Below are positions 52,215 to 61,950 of a stretch of 64,000 nucleotides of DNA, piece after piece. Position 1 is the first letter of the stretch. The number at the start of each line of letters is the position of its first letter. Both the position numbers and the translations under genes were made by a program. The notes under the pieces were generated by a model. The model ran no database searches. It had not been told where the DNA came from and saw only the letters and a list, made by a program, of their open reading frames with translations. Source of the stretch: Triatoma infestans (taxonomy: Eukaryota > Arthropoda > Insecta > Hemiptera > Reduviidae); contig JAAEAF010002812.1 of the NCBI GenBank assembly GCA_011037195.1, positions 46,224-110,223 on the forward strand, written 5' to 3'.

Positions 52215-54690
52215 TTTTTTTTTTTTTTAATTAATATATATAATTGTAAAATAATATAATTATAAAATATTAAAGTCTACTGTATTAATAAACTGTTCAA
52301 AAAATCCACAGAATTCACTGTCACTCACTAAGTCACATTTCGCTAGTGGCCACCTGAAACCCCTAGTAATAAGATTCCTTATTAGAGAAGCTCTTTCTGC
52401 TTCAAACAGTCCACATTGAAATATGATGTGTTCCCATGTTTGCCACGATAAATAGTCACAAGGACATACTGGATCTGGCAGTATATGAAAGCGATGAAGG
52501 TATGCCCTGTTTCGTCCATGCCCAGAGAGCAGTTGCGTTGTTTTGTAGGTTACCGTAATTTGAGACTTTATTCGTGAGCTTATAGTCGGGAAAAATTCTT
52601 TGGTGTGAATTCCTTTTTCTGTTCTTGACCAATACTGCTCCCATTCCTGTAGCATTCTCTGTTTCAATAAGTAGGCTACATAAGTCTTAGGAGCAAATTC
52701 GAAGGAAAGCGGTAAATCCTCATCTTCAGCCCCTTGCTTTGCCAACATATCAGCCCTCTCATTCCCTACTTCACCGACATGAGCCTGCACTTTATTGAAC
52801 GCCAACCTACATTGTCTCCGCTGAAGTTTTATCAGAGCACGCCGAATCCCTTCTACCAAACGCATATGGTTGTTTTGATCGTTTATGGAATCCAGAGCTA
52901 CTTGACTGTCCGTTCTGACGATTACTTGTTCTAAAGCAGATTGGTCGAGGGAATTATTCGGCGAAAAGGCACTGTTAACAAGCCACTCCAAACAGTTTAA
53001 TATGGCCAAAAGTTCAGCTTGATTATTAGAACATTGTTCCGCAAGTCGAAACTTTTTTTCCAAGAATTCTTCGCCATCTAGATAGACGACAAATGCACAA
53101 CCAACCTTTCCGTTCTTCTTACTGCCATCCGTATAAATCTGTAACCTAAAATTTGAGTATCCTGGAGTATTCTCAAAAATTATTTCCGGTACCAAACCTG
53201 GGTGTATCCAATGACACTGCTTTGTAGGCAAGTCCATTTTTAGAGCTATTTCGATAAATTTGTGCTAACTTGATATCAATAGGTGTAACGTTTGCAATAG
53301 TACACGTGGCCTCATAAGAAATCGTGCGGAAACCTTTGATCACTCTTAATAAAAACAATCTTTGAACTTTCCGTAACTTATTTATGTTATATTTTTTACT
53401 AAGCCCTTTATACCAAACAGGCAATGCATAGGTAAGGAGGGGAATCAAGGCAACATCGTAGATGATTTTCAATGCTTCCGAGGAAATTCCCCAGTAAACC
53501 TTCGCTGAACGCGACAACTGATTTGCCAGCTGCAGACTTTTTTCACAGATCCGATTTATATGACTGTTCCAAGACATCGAATCGAAGATGACACCAAGAT
53601 ACTTAAGCTCTTGTACAATATTCAAACGTTTACCACCTAGGAACACAGATACGCTTGTATCAACATGCTTTCTGTTGACAACCAGTACATTTGACTTTTG
53701 GCTATTAAAAGCCACTTTATTATTGTCTGACCAGCGTTCTACAATTTTCATGCAAGTATTAGCTGAACATTCCACTTCCAGAGCGCTATCACCTTTCACT
53801 GCTATCAACAAGTCATCTGCGAACGCTATTACCAAAGCATCTAACGGAAATTTCTCTTTTAACAGGGAATCAAATTGTATAATCCAAAAACCGGGTCCAC
53901 AACATGAACCCTGTGGGCAGCCCTTTGTAACTTTCCTACTCACGGTTAGCACGTTAGTTCTTATTTCAGCTTGCCTATTATCGAAATAATCTCGTGTTAA
54001 GTGGTACAGATTTCGCGGACAGTCAAAGTTTTTCAATTGCACTAGAATAGCCGGCCACCACGCAGCATCAAACGCACCTTTCACATCTAGTGCAATTAAT
54101 AGTGCTATTTCCTGGTGGTTTAAAGCACTATCCATATATTCTTTGACCTTCATTATTGCATCTTCTGTACTCTTCTGTGGGGTAAAACCATATTGTCGGC
54201 TACTGAGTAGATCATTTTTATTTAGGTGATACATAATTCTATTTATAAGTAATTTTTCGAGTATCTTGCCCCAAACAGATAACAGGCTAATTGGTCTATA
54301 CTTGTCAACTTCATTTGAATCTTCCTTACCAGGTTTTACAATGGACACTATAATGGACTTTTTCCATAAGTTTGGAAATTTCCCCTGCTTTAAGCATTCA
54401 TTGTACAAAGCTAAAACAAAAATAGGCAATCTATAGTAAGTTTGAAAAATGATAGTCTGGTTGAATCCATCTTCTCCTGGAGTTTTTTTGGGGTTAAATG
54501 ATTGAATAATTGATTTGAGTTCATGACTTGTGAATGGTATATCATCGGATTGACAGCTGGAGTATTCCATAGATTGTTGCCTTATATTCTTATTGTATTC
54601 AACATCCGAATTAATATCATCAGTTTGCACATATTTATCTATAAGTGTATTTAAAGTTTCGTCTAGTGTTGCTGTAAAACTGCTATCTGG
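52215..54690 (-). mobile_element. R1/LOA-like LINE, 5'-truncated, nearly intact RT-RNase H
   Basis: A minus-strand non-LTR element whose 3' poly(A) appears as T-run 52215-52228, inserted in a family A copy. It encodes RT and RNase H in consecutive frames joined by one frameshift; the endonuclease is missing by 5' truncation at about 54690, where a CA/TG microsatellite (54690-54712) begins. The second half of the interrupted family A copy was not found on the far side, so no target duplication was established. It is the best preserved LINE protein region in the window. Confidence 0.88.
52260..53237 (-). pseudogene. LINE RNase H domain and C-terminal zinc motif
   Basis: The 325-residue frame continues the RT after a one-base shift in an A-run at about 53236. 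RNase H catalytic residues are all present: YTDGSKKNG (D, near residue 36), NNQAELLAILNCLEWL (E), VIVRTDSQVALDSI (D) and VGNERADMLAK (D). Downstream, TTQLLSGHGRNRAYLHRF and CPCDYLSWQTWEHIIFQC form the usual C-terminal zinc motif of RNase H LINEs. The frame ends at a natural stop near 52260, just before the poly(A). Apart from the frameshift the domain looks intact. Confidence 0.85.
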
Positions 54691-54726
54691 TTTGTGTGTG
54701 TGTGTGTGTCTGTGGGAGGGATGCAA
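53173..54726 (-). pseudogene. LINE reverse transcriptase (R1/LOA-like)
   Basis: The 517-residue frame holds all RT blocks: KTPGEDGFNQ (motif 0, residues 81-90), LWKKSIIVSIVKPGK (120-134), YRPISLLSVWGKILEKLL (143-160), QYGFTPQKSTEDAI (178-191), ALDVKGAFDAAWW (212-224), GCPQGSCCGPGFW (269-281) and the catalytic FADDLL (302-307), then LKYLGVIFD and the RTISYEATCTIANVTPIDI thumb sequence usual in R1-type elements. Residues 1-20 are microsatellite translation (HTHTHK), not protein. The frame shifts near 53236 into the RNase H, so no complete polyprotein is made. Copies TPRT-type cDNA at a nick in the family; here inactive for lack of endonuclease. Confidence 0.85.
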
Positions 54727-55079
54727 GTTTTACCTGCCTCCTGGCTTACTTCATGATTTCTATCTAGCCAAGCTGTTATGATGATAGGTAATGTAAATAA
54801 TTTAAAAAAAAAATGTTGAACCCCCCACTTATCCAAGTCAGGAGCCGCCACTGATGTACAGACAATAATATTGAAAAATCAATGTTTTAACAATATTTTA
54901 TATATATATATATAACGAACGGGGAATAATTTAAAACATTCTTTGAAGGTTGTGATAAACATTTTCTTGTCTTGACATATAGAACTTCCATGAAAGTGAG
55001 CCAACTGCAACCGAACCAAGTCTTAGAGGAAAGCCACCTAAGAAGCTACAAGCATCAAATTTTCTATCCGAAGGATGAT
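54691..55079. other. Microsatellite and undefined repeat end, no gene
   Basis: A GT-rich run at 54690-54712 is followed by AT-rich sequence. CCAAGTCAGGAGCCGCCACT at about 54834-54853 (minus strand AGTGGCGGCTCCTGACTTGG) resembles a transposon terminus common in arthropod genomes, but a partner end was not found. An AT run lies at 54896-54916. Confidence 0.4.
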
Positions 55080-55612
55080 CATTGTACTAATTGAGAGGAA
55101 ATCGAGTTGAGTTCAGGGAAAAAGCCAAAAATTGTTCATCAATTTAAATATCTCGGCTCTTTAGTAGACATAAATGGGTCTAGTGACTAGGAAATTAAGA
55201 AAAAAAATATGCGAAGGGAAAAAGTCAATCTCTATGCTAAACTCTGTTCTGTGGAGCAGGAACATCCTGTCGAAAACAAAACAGAATATTTTTAAAGCGA
55301 TTATACTCAGCATAATGACTTATGGGACAGAGGCATGGATTATAAAGACAAAAAACAAAACTGCTGGCAACAGAAATGGACTTCTGGAGACAGGCAGCAA
55401 GAACTTCCAGAATAGAAAGAAGAAAGAATACCCAGATTAGGGAAGTGAGGGAAGTAAAAAACAATATATTACAAGAAATAGAAAAAAAATGACTCTTATG
55501 GTTCGGATACCTAAAAAGAATGTCCCAGGGATGGTTACCAAAAGGCGTAAACGACTGGCAAATTGAGGAAAGAAGAGGGCAGAGAAAGACCTCGTAGAAC
55601 TTGCAAATGTTT
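55080..55612 (+). pseudogene. LINE RT C-terminal relic (RTE-like)
   Basis: Frames read FKYLGSLVDINGSSD, KKICEGKKSISMLNSVLWSR, FKAIILSIMTYGTEAWIIKT, then shifted MDFWRQAARTSRIERRK, TQIREVREVKNNILQEIEKK, LLWFGYLKRMSQGWLPKGV and ERRGQRKTS. This is the complete post-palm C-terminus of an RTE-type ORF2 (YGTEAW, E-x-DFWRRAARTSR, W-GHLxRM, RGRPR), with a stop after SSD and one frameshift. The 3' end is near 55612. Confidence 0.8.
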
Positions 55613-55769
55613 TTCTCTGCTGCCGTCAAGTTCCCTCCTCCAAAATTTTCCACCAATTTTTTCCTAGCGTTACTTCTTCAACTCATTATTACAGTAACAG
55701 TAGAGGGGAAATGGCGGTTCTGGCACACCTTTTTTGAGCAGCCAATCAGATTGCAGCATTTCTCCCAAG

Positions 55770-56250
55770 CCACGTCTACGACCAATCATCGAAGTGCACG
55801 AGCACTTAGGCCACGCCTACTTACCCCCTCCCCAACCACTACCCGCCGATCAATCATCGAACTCGACGAGCACTTAGGGCATACCCATTTACCCCCACCA
55901 CCGCCCAATCATCGATTTCGACAAGCCCTAAACCACGCCTAGTTACCCCATCCCCTTAACTAATCACCCAAATCGATGACTCCATTTTCTTTGCATCCGC
56001 ACCCCTTCACTTATCGTCCAATCCAATGACCCTATTTTGTCCCCCACCCGTTAACCCAACATCCAATGCATTACCCCCAACCCTAACATAACATCCATAC
56101 CGATGACTCCATTTTCTTTCCATCCCCCACTCCTTAATCTACATCCAATGCGATGACCTTATTTTCTCCTCCCACTCCGTAACCTAGCATCCAAACAGAT
56201 GACTCCATTTACTATCCACCTCCAACTTGAAAGCCCATCCCCACAACAAG
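55770..56250. repeat. C-rich degenerate tandem repeats (two unit types)
   Basis: 55770-55960 holds three units with CCAATCATCGA, CGAGCACTTAGG and CCACGCCTA or similar. 55970-56225 holds about five looser units of roughly 45-55 bp with CATCCAATGCGATGAC, CCATTTTCTTTCC and CACTCCTTAACC. Units differ by many substitutions, so the array is old. It is distinctly C-rich compared with the rest of the window. Confidence 0.7.
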
Positions 56251-56267
56251 ATGGCGGAGCCTAACAC

Positions 56268-56645
56268 TATAACATCACCCCTCACCTTATTCTGGGCTGG
56301 AGGGGTATTTTTTATTTTATTTTAATAAGAATAAACTTTAAATTATTAACTGGGATACGATCCTACAATCTTTAGGATGGAAGTCCATCACCCTAACCAC
56401 TCGGCCTTAGTAGTCCTCCCACTAGCTGTAGTTTTCAACGTACACTTCTATTTGTAACTTCCCCATCCCTCGCCATCATCACCTTACTCTGGGCAGGAGG
56501 GGAATTATTTTTTATTTTATATGAAAAAACCTGTCTTACCTGCGATTCGATACTACAATCTTTAGGTTGGAAGTCCATCACCCTAACCACTCGGCCATAG
56601 TAGTCCTCTCGCTAGCTGTAGTTTTCAACGTACACTTCTATCTTA
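56268..56645 (-). repeat. Tandem pair of tRNA-Ser-like SINE copies
   Basis: On the minus strand each copy has GGCCGAGTGGTTAGGGTGAT (A-box region, at 56393-56374 and 56594-56575), then GGACTTCCAxCCTAAAGATT, and a B-box-like TCGAATCGCA or TCGTATCCCA. The first 20 bases are those of a serine tRNA. The upstream part GTGTACGTTGAAAACTACAG and the downstream tail ending CCTCCAGCCCAGAATAAGGT or CCTCCTGCCCAGAGTAAGGT are shared too, giving two direct units of about 190 bp. The acceptor stem does not pair, so these are SINEs, not tRNA genes. Confidence 0.72.
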
Positions 56646-56879
56646 ACCCCCCCCTCCGCATCTCAGAATTTTATTCCCGCTCAACCCAATCTCACGAAAA
56701 TTCAATACAAACACAATGACGGTTGGCCATCTAACTTTCACCATACAATCAGAATAATAATAATTTAAAAAAAGATTGACTTACCCCTTCCAGCTACCTG
56801 CTGCTGCTGATATTTCACTTTACTTAACAGGACGCGCACTTACAAAGAACTGAACTGCATCTGGCAATAAAATCTACTA

Positions 56880-57200
56880 TAGTAACCTTTATCCCCACTC
56901 CTATGACGTCACTGCTAGTTTCGGGCATGCGCAAAATCACTATATCTGCCACTGCCTTATTGATTAGAAATATCGATTTTATTATATTTTATAACAAAAC
57001 CACTGCCTTTTAATATATTATTCGTATGACGTCACACAGCAATAGCATTGCCACTGCCTTATTGATTAAAAATATACATATTGATTTATTTATTACGACT
57101 GCCTTCTAGACAATTCCCATTCAGATAACGTCACACAGCCTATAGTATTTCACTGCCAATCGCAATATATCGATTACAAATATCGATTATCCATATAATA
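56880..57200. promoter_or_regulatory. Degenerate repeat rich in promoter-like motifs
   Basis: TGACGTCA, the CRE palindrome, occurs at 56904-56911 and 57027-57034, with TAACGTCA at 57126-57133. GGGCATGCGC, like an NRF1 half site, is at about 56923-56932, and ATCGAT-type sites occur near 56970 and 57168-57190. The block TGCCACTGCCTTATTGATTA recurs at about 56947 and 57049, so the motifs sit in a loose tandem repeat. No transcript or gene is evident downstream. Regulatory role is inference. Confidence 0.35.
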
Positions 57201-57604
57201 ATATTACACATATTGAATTTTTTCCATATTACAAAATAAATTTACCTATATTTTACTACATTTTGGACTGTAAACCTTCACTTTGCAACCAACAAAATAA
57301 AAATATACCAGTCATCCTCATGCTGTTCTATCATTAATGCCAAATAATACTATTAAAATTGTTCTTATATATATTTATATATTATATGTATAAGGGGCTG
57401 TCCTTGTGCAGGTTTCAATATGCGTTATAACTTATCATTATTATCTGGACATACCATTTTCATTTATAAAGGTGATGTAGAAAGAAGAAAAAAAAATTAT
57501 AACAAAATCTGACTTCATCTTTCCTAATTAATGCAATTTTTTTAGATTATTTTATTTTGCTACAGGTCAATCTCTCGTTTGACAGCAATTTGTCGTTAAT
57601 AACT
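57201..57604. other. No gene recognised
   Basis: Very AT-rich sequence with no domain, hairpin or tandem repeat that could be supported. Confidence 0.4.
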
Positions 57605-57655
57605 GTGTAAATTGCAGTAAGAGAAAGTCGTGTGATGTTTCACACCAGATTGTTT
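57605..57655 (+). repeat. Family A 3' end fragment
   Basis: TTGCAGTAAGAGAAAGTCGT followed by GTGATGTTTCACACCAGATT. Only the terminal block remains; it lies just outside the LTR element. Confidence 0.75.
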
Positions 57656-57684
57656 TGTATTGTCTGAAAAAATGGTGTGATGGA

Positions 57685-57916
57685 AGTTATGGTATGAAGA
57701 ACCGTGAAAACCTTTTCAAAAACTTTTATTTTATAACACATACATTAAATACTTAAATAGTGTTTAAATACTGGCTAACAGTGTATGCAACTATGTGAAC
57801 CTCTAAGTAGCGAAGTGAATAAGCAACTGCCTAGCCATTTCAAGTAGGGGTATATATATGTTGCCAACTTCTGCTGATTCAGTAAAGGTTGGTCTCCTGG
57901 AGATAGTGCTATAACT
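57685..57916 (-). repeat. 3' LTR
   Basis: 232-bp partner of the 5' LTR with the same termini. Differences include A for G at 57699 and the CATTTCAAG / CCTTGTCAAG region near 57838. Confidence 0.93.
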
Positions 57917-57930
57917 CTTCCCTCCTCAAG
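57917..57930 (-). other. Polypurine tract
   Basis: Minus-strand TTGAGGAGGGAAG lies directly before the 3' LTR, as needed for plus-strand DNA priming. The env frame ends just upstream. Confidence 0.85.
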
Positions 57931-59226
57931 TTTGGAGCTCCTGCGACAATTGGCAAGAAATTCTGGGATAGATCGAGGTTGGTGATGGCTGTCGAGGCGT
58001 AGGTTGCGGTTGGACTCCATTTGTTGTGCTCAGCTGTGGATTTACCTTCTTTCTATGGACACAGCAGAAGTACAAGAGAGACAACAGGAACAGAACTATT
58101 AGAATTGCAACATAATAGTAGATATACACAGAATTACTAGGTATCTCTTCTAAAAGTTCTAGAGGTTCCATTTTTAAGTTAATTCTATGTAAATCTTCAA
58201 AAGATACGTTTATGCTGGTGTGTGTAAATACTTGGGTATTTGTTAATATGCCTTTAGAGTCTTTATATATGTGAATAGCTCTATTATCTAGTAGAGTTTC
58301 ATCTTCAGTTAATTTTATAAGACTTGTATTGGTAAGGAATACAGTGTCATTATTGTTACCTTTGTTCACTATAATTCTATTGGTTCTAAAAGTTAAATAA
58401 TAATCTACAAAAGGAATATACTTAATAAAAGATGCACTTGATGTATATACAGTCTTACATGCTAAAAGATTGGTATTTGTAATAATTTGGAGAATACAGT
58501 CATTTCTAACACTGGTTTTATTGTTACAGTATATAGCACCATTGATTTCCTCGCAGGTGGCCGTAAATAACTCATCTTTAATTTTTAGTATTAAGGGTGG
58601 ATGGACATGAATTGCCATGAGGTGGTTGTTTTTCTCTACTGGGTAGGATAGAAGGAAGTATGTCTCAAGGGGAGAGGTTTTTAGTGGGATGCTAATGAAA
58701 TAGTATATGTTCCAGTTTCTGATTGAGCAATGTACTTTGCTTAATTGCCAAAGTGCTTCGAGGTCAAATGTTACGAACGTTATATTATGAAATTTTTGTA
58801 GAAACTCAAGATCCTTGAGAAGTAATATGCTAGAATGAATAGTATTTAGTCTACAAAACTCTATAGAGTCTTCCATATCGTCGATTTTGTTCGCTATAAG
58901 GACTAGATTAAAGAAAACAGAATTAAATTGTTGATTCAATCGATTTGGTTTGCTATTGGATTAGAGAAAAAGTGTTTCATTTTTTTCATTGTTTGTTCGG
59001 ATAATTTGGATGTCGTGATTGAATTCATCAATCACCCTTTTGTTTACTGCCATTTGGTTCTTTAGGTTGTATTCAAGGTGAAAACGGTTACGTTCGATGG
59101 TATTTATGACTTCGTCATATCGTTCCTTGTCGTCACTATCCATGTTTCCGGTTAGCCAGGATATGGCTTTGCCTAAGCCGTTAATGAGTCCACGTTTGGT
59201 TCTGGATTTGTTAATAGTTAGATGAT
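57926..59226 (-). pseudogene. env: Env furin site, fusion peptide, ectodomain and anchor
   Basis: RTKR at 59203-59192 is a furin-type site, followed by GLINGLGKAISWLTGNMD, the fusion-peptide pattern shared by errantivirus envelopes and baculovirus F proteins. The frame 59143-58961 has a heptad-rich helix. An in-frame TAA at 58961-58963 interrupts it, and the same frame continues from 58960 to 57926 with N-glycosylation sites (NIT, NKT, NDT, NTS, NVS), several cysteines, and a membrane anchor YYYVAILIVLFLLSLLYFCC near residues 268-290 of the 337-residue part. A short cytoplasmic tail follows. One frameshift and one stop make the protein defective. Confidence 0.85.
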
Positions 59227-59517
59227 CTAATTTATTACGGAGGTAGTAATATATTTAAAGAGTGATTTTATCTGGTTAGTTTTGTTGAGTTGGTATGTAG
59301 TGCTGATAATGTTAAAGGTTTTATCTAGTTCTGTGTCTAGTATTTCTACGTCAGCAATATGAATAAAAGTGTAGTATTCATCTATAACATATGCCTTATT
59401 AAGCGTAATAGGAATAATTCCAGGTCCATGAGTTAGGTCAGTTATCTGTGTGCTGATGACTGGGCTCACCATTGTCAGCAGTTGTAACACGTGCATGACT
59501 GCTTGCGTCTGCAACAT
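59227..59517 (-). pseudogene. env: Env N-terminal part (surface subunit)
   Basis: A 96-residue frame with a hydrophobic N-terminus (MHVLQLLTMVSPVIS) that could be a signal peptide, then TDLTHGPGIIPI, a start typical of insect errantivirus envelopes. It overlaps the pol end in another phase. A frame break near 59230 separates it from the cleavage region. Confidence 0.75.
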
Positions 59518-60080
59518 GCACTGCGTCTGTTACAGAGTCAGTTTGATTTGTGAATTTTCTTGGCCGTTTTAATAAATTAGGGTGAACTTTAAAAGATTTC
59601 TTTTGCGTAGTTACCAGTTTAGTTTTTTGGGAATAGTTCCCTCTTTTGAATTTCGGTTTAGCTTTGCCATATTGTTTATCGCGAATATAATCTTCACCTT
59701 CAGGGATTTCTATGTTTTCCCTAGTTCGATTTAGTCTGTTAGTCCGAGTTTCCTTTTCTTTTTCAATGATTTCTTTAAGGGCGCGTGTTATCAGTTCTCT
59801 GTCATCGTGATATTCCTTAACCTTTTGTTCTAGGATCAGGTCTTGTGAGTAAGTGTTAGTTTGAAGTCCAAAAGTTATTTCGTTTGGTGTCATTTTTAAA
59901 TTAGAAACAATGACATTGTTGTAGGCTATCAATCCCAGTCTTAAAATTTTATTGATGGGGTAGTCTTTTTCGTGTTTTATTATATTCATAATCTCAATGA
60001 GTGTTGAATGGGCTCTGTTTATTAGTCCGTTGGAGTCTGAATGGTTTGGGGTAGTGAAGTGGGTGTCGATGTTATTATAT
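59438..60080 (-). pseudogene. pol: Pol, integrase C-part
   Basis: Continues the integrase after the frameshift. About 60045-59990 reads SDSNGLINRAHSTLIEI; the third catalytic residue is expected as E in the NGxxER motif, and N is seen there. Residues of the 183-aa frame then give the C-terminal domain (PINKILRLGLIAYNNVIV, MTPNEITFGLQTN) and a basic tail (KAKPKFKRGNYSQKTKL). The end overlaps the start of env. Confidence 0.75.
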
Positions 60081-60081
60081 T

Positions 60082-61665
60082 TTAGAAAATTTCGACTAGT
60101 CCGTTTTTGAACTCGGTTCCGTTATCAAATTGGATTGTTTTAGGGCAAGGGAATAAACTTAAATAGTTTTCCAAAGAAGTGACGATTTCATTTGCAGAGG
60201 AGGTTCTAATTAAATATCCGTACAGTTTTTTAGAGAAACAGTCTATAAGTGTGAAAATTTGTTTACCGTTATAGTGTAGTATGTCCCCTTGAAGTCTCTC
60301 AAAAGGTTTGGAGGGAGTAGGTGTAATTTCGTAGATTTGTCGGATTGGTCTACGTTCGTATTTTACTTCTTTGCAGAGAGAGCAATTGTTAATGGTTTTT
60401 GTTATATGTTCTAGCATTTTCGGCCAGTAGTATCTCTGGGATAAGTTATTGTAAACTTCGTGAATGCCTCTATGTGCGGTTTTGCCTATATGTCGGTTTA
60501 GGATTATTTCTTCTTGTTCTGAAGTGTCGGTCACGTCAAGTCTTTTAGTATAGTAACGTTTAAGTTTAACTGAGGGAAATTTTTCTTTTATTATGTCTGA
60601 CAGGTGGACAAAGATTTGGTCATAAATTTGTTCGTCCACTGAGTTTTCGATTGGGGGTGAACACAGGACACCATATGTGTGGTTCGGTTGTAAGTATTCG
60701 AGGCAGTATTCTTCTATGTCTTTAGAGTATGGGTACCTAGTATACCAGTTGTATCTAGTTTTGTTAAAAGGTTTGTCGATTAGAGTTTTCATCTCAGGGT
60801 TACCGCGGGTCAGGACAATTTGGAATTTTTCTATGTTAATACAGCGGGCTTTGTCGTCTACTATTTTGATTTGACTGTTAGAGGATTCTTGAGAATGCTG
60901 GGTTTGTAAACTTTCACTGTCGTCTTCAGCGGTAATGTTTAAGGCTCTTGCTAAGTCTTCTATGACTTCGTCGCTATCTTCAGGTGAAGGGGCGGAGAGG
61001 AATTCGTCTGGATTTGGGGAAGAGGTTTCTAAGGCATTTAAATTTTGTTCTTCTGGTGGATTTCGTGATAGGGCGTCTGCTACTACGTTACTCTTTCCCT
61101 GTACATATTTGACGTCAAAGTCAAAGTCGGCTAGTTGTAGTTTCCATCTGATGAGTTTAGAATTTGGTTCCTTCAGATTATGTAGCCACTGTAATGGTCT
61201 ATGGTCAGTCTGCATAGTAAATTTCCGTCTGTAGATATAGGGTCTAAAATGTCTGCAAGCCCAGACGATCGCTAACAGTTCTTTCTCTACCGTGGAGTAG
61301 TTTTCTTCTTGTTTGTTTAGAGTACGGGAAGCAAAGGAAATAGGGAGGTCTTTTCCGTTGAAGTTCTGAGATAGGACAGCTCCTACTGCGTAGTTGGAGG
61401 CATCCGTGGTGAGGATAAAGGCCTTTATTTTATTGTTACTAATATTATAAAGGCCTTCTTTTATTATGACTTTATCATCTATTACTATATTTTCATTAAT
61501 TAAGCCATACTTTAGTTCTTTATTCTTTACGGGTAGTTCTATAAAATTAACTCCTTGCTCTAATTTTATTACATTTGAATTATTTTCAGGAGTATTAAGT
61601 GTAAATTTTAGGGGAATTGTACCTTGGGGGTAGGAAAGGATATTGTTATTTAGGTCTATGCTCAT
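60082..61665 (-). pseudogene. pol: Pol, linker, RNase H and integrase N-part (RT missing)
   Basis: The 527-residue frame opens with the linker (residues 1-78), then directly RNase H: TTDASNYAVGAVLSQ (residues 86-100, catalytic D88), NYSTVEKELLAIVWACRHF (E), QTDHRPLQWL and KSNVVADALSRN (D). Integrase follows: RHIGKTAHRGI and SLC form the HHCC zinc motif, then LQGDILHYNGKQ and FDNGTEF supply the first two catalytic aspartates. No RT block (palm, YIDD-type box) lies between the linker and RNase H; roughly 250-300 residues are absent without loss of frame. An 11-bp repeat ATAAAGGCCTT (61415-61425 and 61447-61457) spans the junction. The frame then ends by a one-base shift near 60080. Confidence 0.85.
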
Positions 61666-61950
61666 GCTGACCTAATAGGCTCATTGTTTTGTGGCCTAAT
61701 AGGATGTCATACTTGTCGGAGAGGGGAAATAAATGAAATTTAGTTTCTAAGTTTACATTGAATGTGTCATAAATATTGAAAGCGCAGGATTTCTCTCCAT
61801 CCTTTTTGCCAGCGGGTGTGGCTATTATAAACGGGTCATTGGATAGTACTGCGTTAGTTGGGACAACTTTAGGGTTTATATAATTTTCGAAGTGGGGAAG
61901 AGGTTTGTTCACTAAATTCAGGTTGAATTCGGGGGGCTCCCTTTGCTCGC
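61646..61950 (-). pseudogene. pol: Pol, protease segment
   Basis: Open from within the gag end. It contains FHLFPLSDKYDILLGHKTMS, where ILLG matches the protease C-terminal signature. The catalytic aspartate segment expected near the start is not clear, so much of the protease N-terminus may lie in the gag-pol overlap or be altered. A frame break follows at about 61670; the next pol frame starts at 61665 in another phase. Confidence 0.7.

Noticed and set aside
54834..54853. Terminal repeat of a hAT-like transposon (AGTGGCGG)
   Set aside because: Only one end is visible and no 8-bp duplication or transposase was found.
56374..56594. Two tRNA-Ser genes on the minus strand
   Set aside because: Heads match but acceptor stems do not close and both units share long non-tRNA flanks, so they are SINEs.
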